A stretch of 64,000 bases of DNA from Boseongicola sp. (GTDB lineage: Bacteria > Pseudomonadota > Alphaproteobacteria > Rhodobacterales > Rhodobacteraceae): contig CP046179.1 of the NCBI GenBank assembly GCA_014075275.1, positions 1,373,932 through 1,437,931 of the forward strand. Direction: 5' to 3'. The position numbers and the translations under genes are program-made. The notes under the pieces were generated by a model. It did no database searches and was not told where the DNA came from. It saw nothing but the letters and a program-made list of their open reading frames with translations. Shown here piece after piece: positions 62,492-64,000 of this stretch (its first letter is position 1; every line of letters begins with the position of its first letter).

Positions 62492-64000
<1,509 letters not shown>

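Overview
The window reads as chromosomal DNA of a marine-type alphaproteobacterium of the order Rhodobacterales (Roseobacter group). Evidence for this is the GcrA cell-cycle regulator, the paired methylmalonyl-CoA epimerase and DUF1467 genes, DUF6455 and DUF4389 proteins, the gene content for methylated amines and C1 compounds, and a dispersed intergenic repeat with the core AAATACTCC. No rRNA, tRNA, CRISPR array or prophage was recognised. The host assignment is inference from gene families, not from a marker gene.

Layout. 1-11.9 kb is an accessory block bounded by two unrelated insertion sequences, an IS3-family element (about 232-1743) and a dead IS1182-family element (about 10310-11878). 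Between them lies a self-contained system: hybrid sensor kinase and OmpR-type regulator on the minus strand, and on the plus strand a binding protein, a fused double permease, an ATPase and a HAD phosphatase. The layout resembles AfuABC sugar-phosphate importers, and the phosphatase resembles YqaB, so import followed by dephosphorylation of a phosphorylated sugar is the best working model. 12-20.6 kb holds purine nucleoside phosphorylase, an uncharacterised secreted protein, a fatty-acid hydroxylase family protein, argF and argD, gcrA, a LysR regulator and a GFA-domain protein.

20.7-33.1 kb is the metabolic centre. Five serine-cycle enzymes (malyl-CoA lyase, serine-glyoxylate aminotransferase, malate-CoA ligase A and B, hydroxypyruvate reductase) surround a divergent LuxR-type regulator whose receiver lacks key switch residues. 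Next to them are a GbdR-like AraC regulator, a dimethylglycine/sarcosine dehydrogenase-like flavoprotein with an aminomethyltransferase half, a non-pyrrolysine MttB-family methyltransferase and a LysR regulator. Together they suggest that methyl groups from quaternary amines or betaines enter C1 metabolism and are assimilated by the serine cycle. Glycerate kinase, PEP carboxylase, a corrinoid protein and a corrinoid activase are not in the window.

33.5-64 kb is mostly housekeeping: rimO, dgkA, an M48 lipoprotein protease, a histone-deacetylase-like amidohydrolase, a nitroreductase, a CysZ-like membrane protein, mce, a two-domain response regulator, aspS, a GT87 membrane protein, carB, tdk, proC, ubiK, lgt, a MidA-like methyltransferase, pgeF and the start of trxB. 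Set in this is a probable type II restriction-modification pair (MT-A70 adenine methyltransferase converging on a BglII/BstYI-type endonuclease, 41.5-42.9 kb). An ArsR/AHSA1 pair near 56.6 kb has a clear tandem operator and an overlapping leader ORF. A Hint-domain gene at 61.7 kb is broken by a one-base frameshift.
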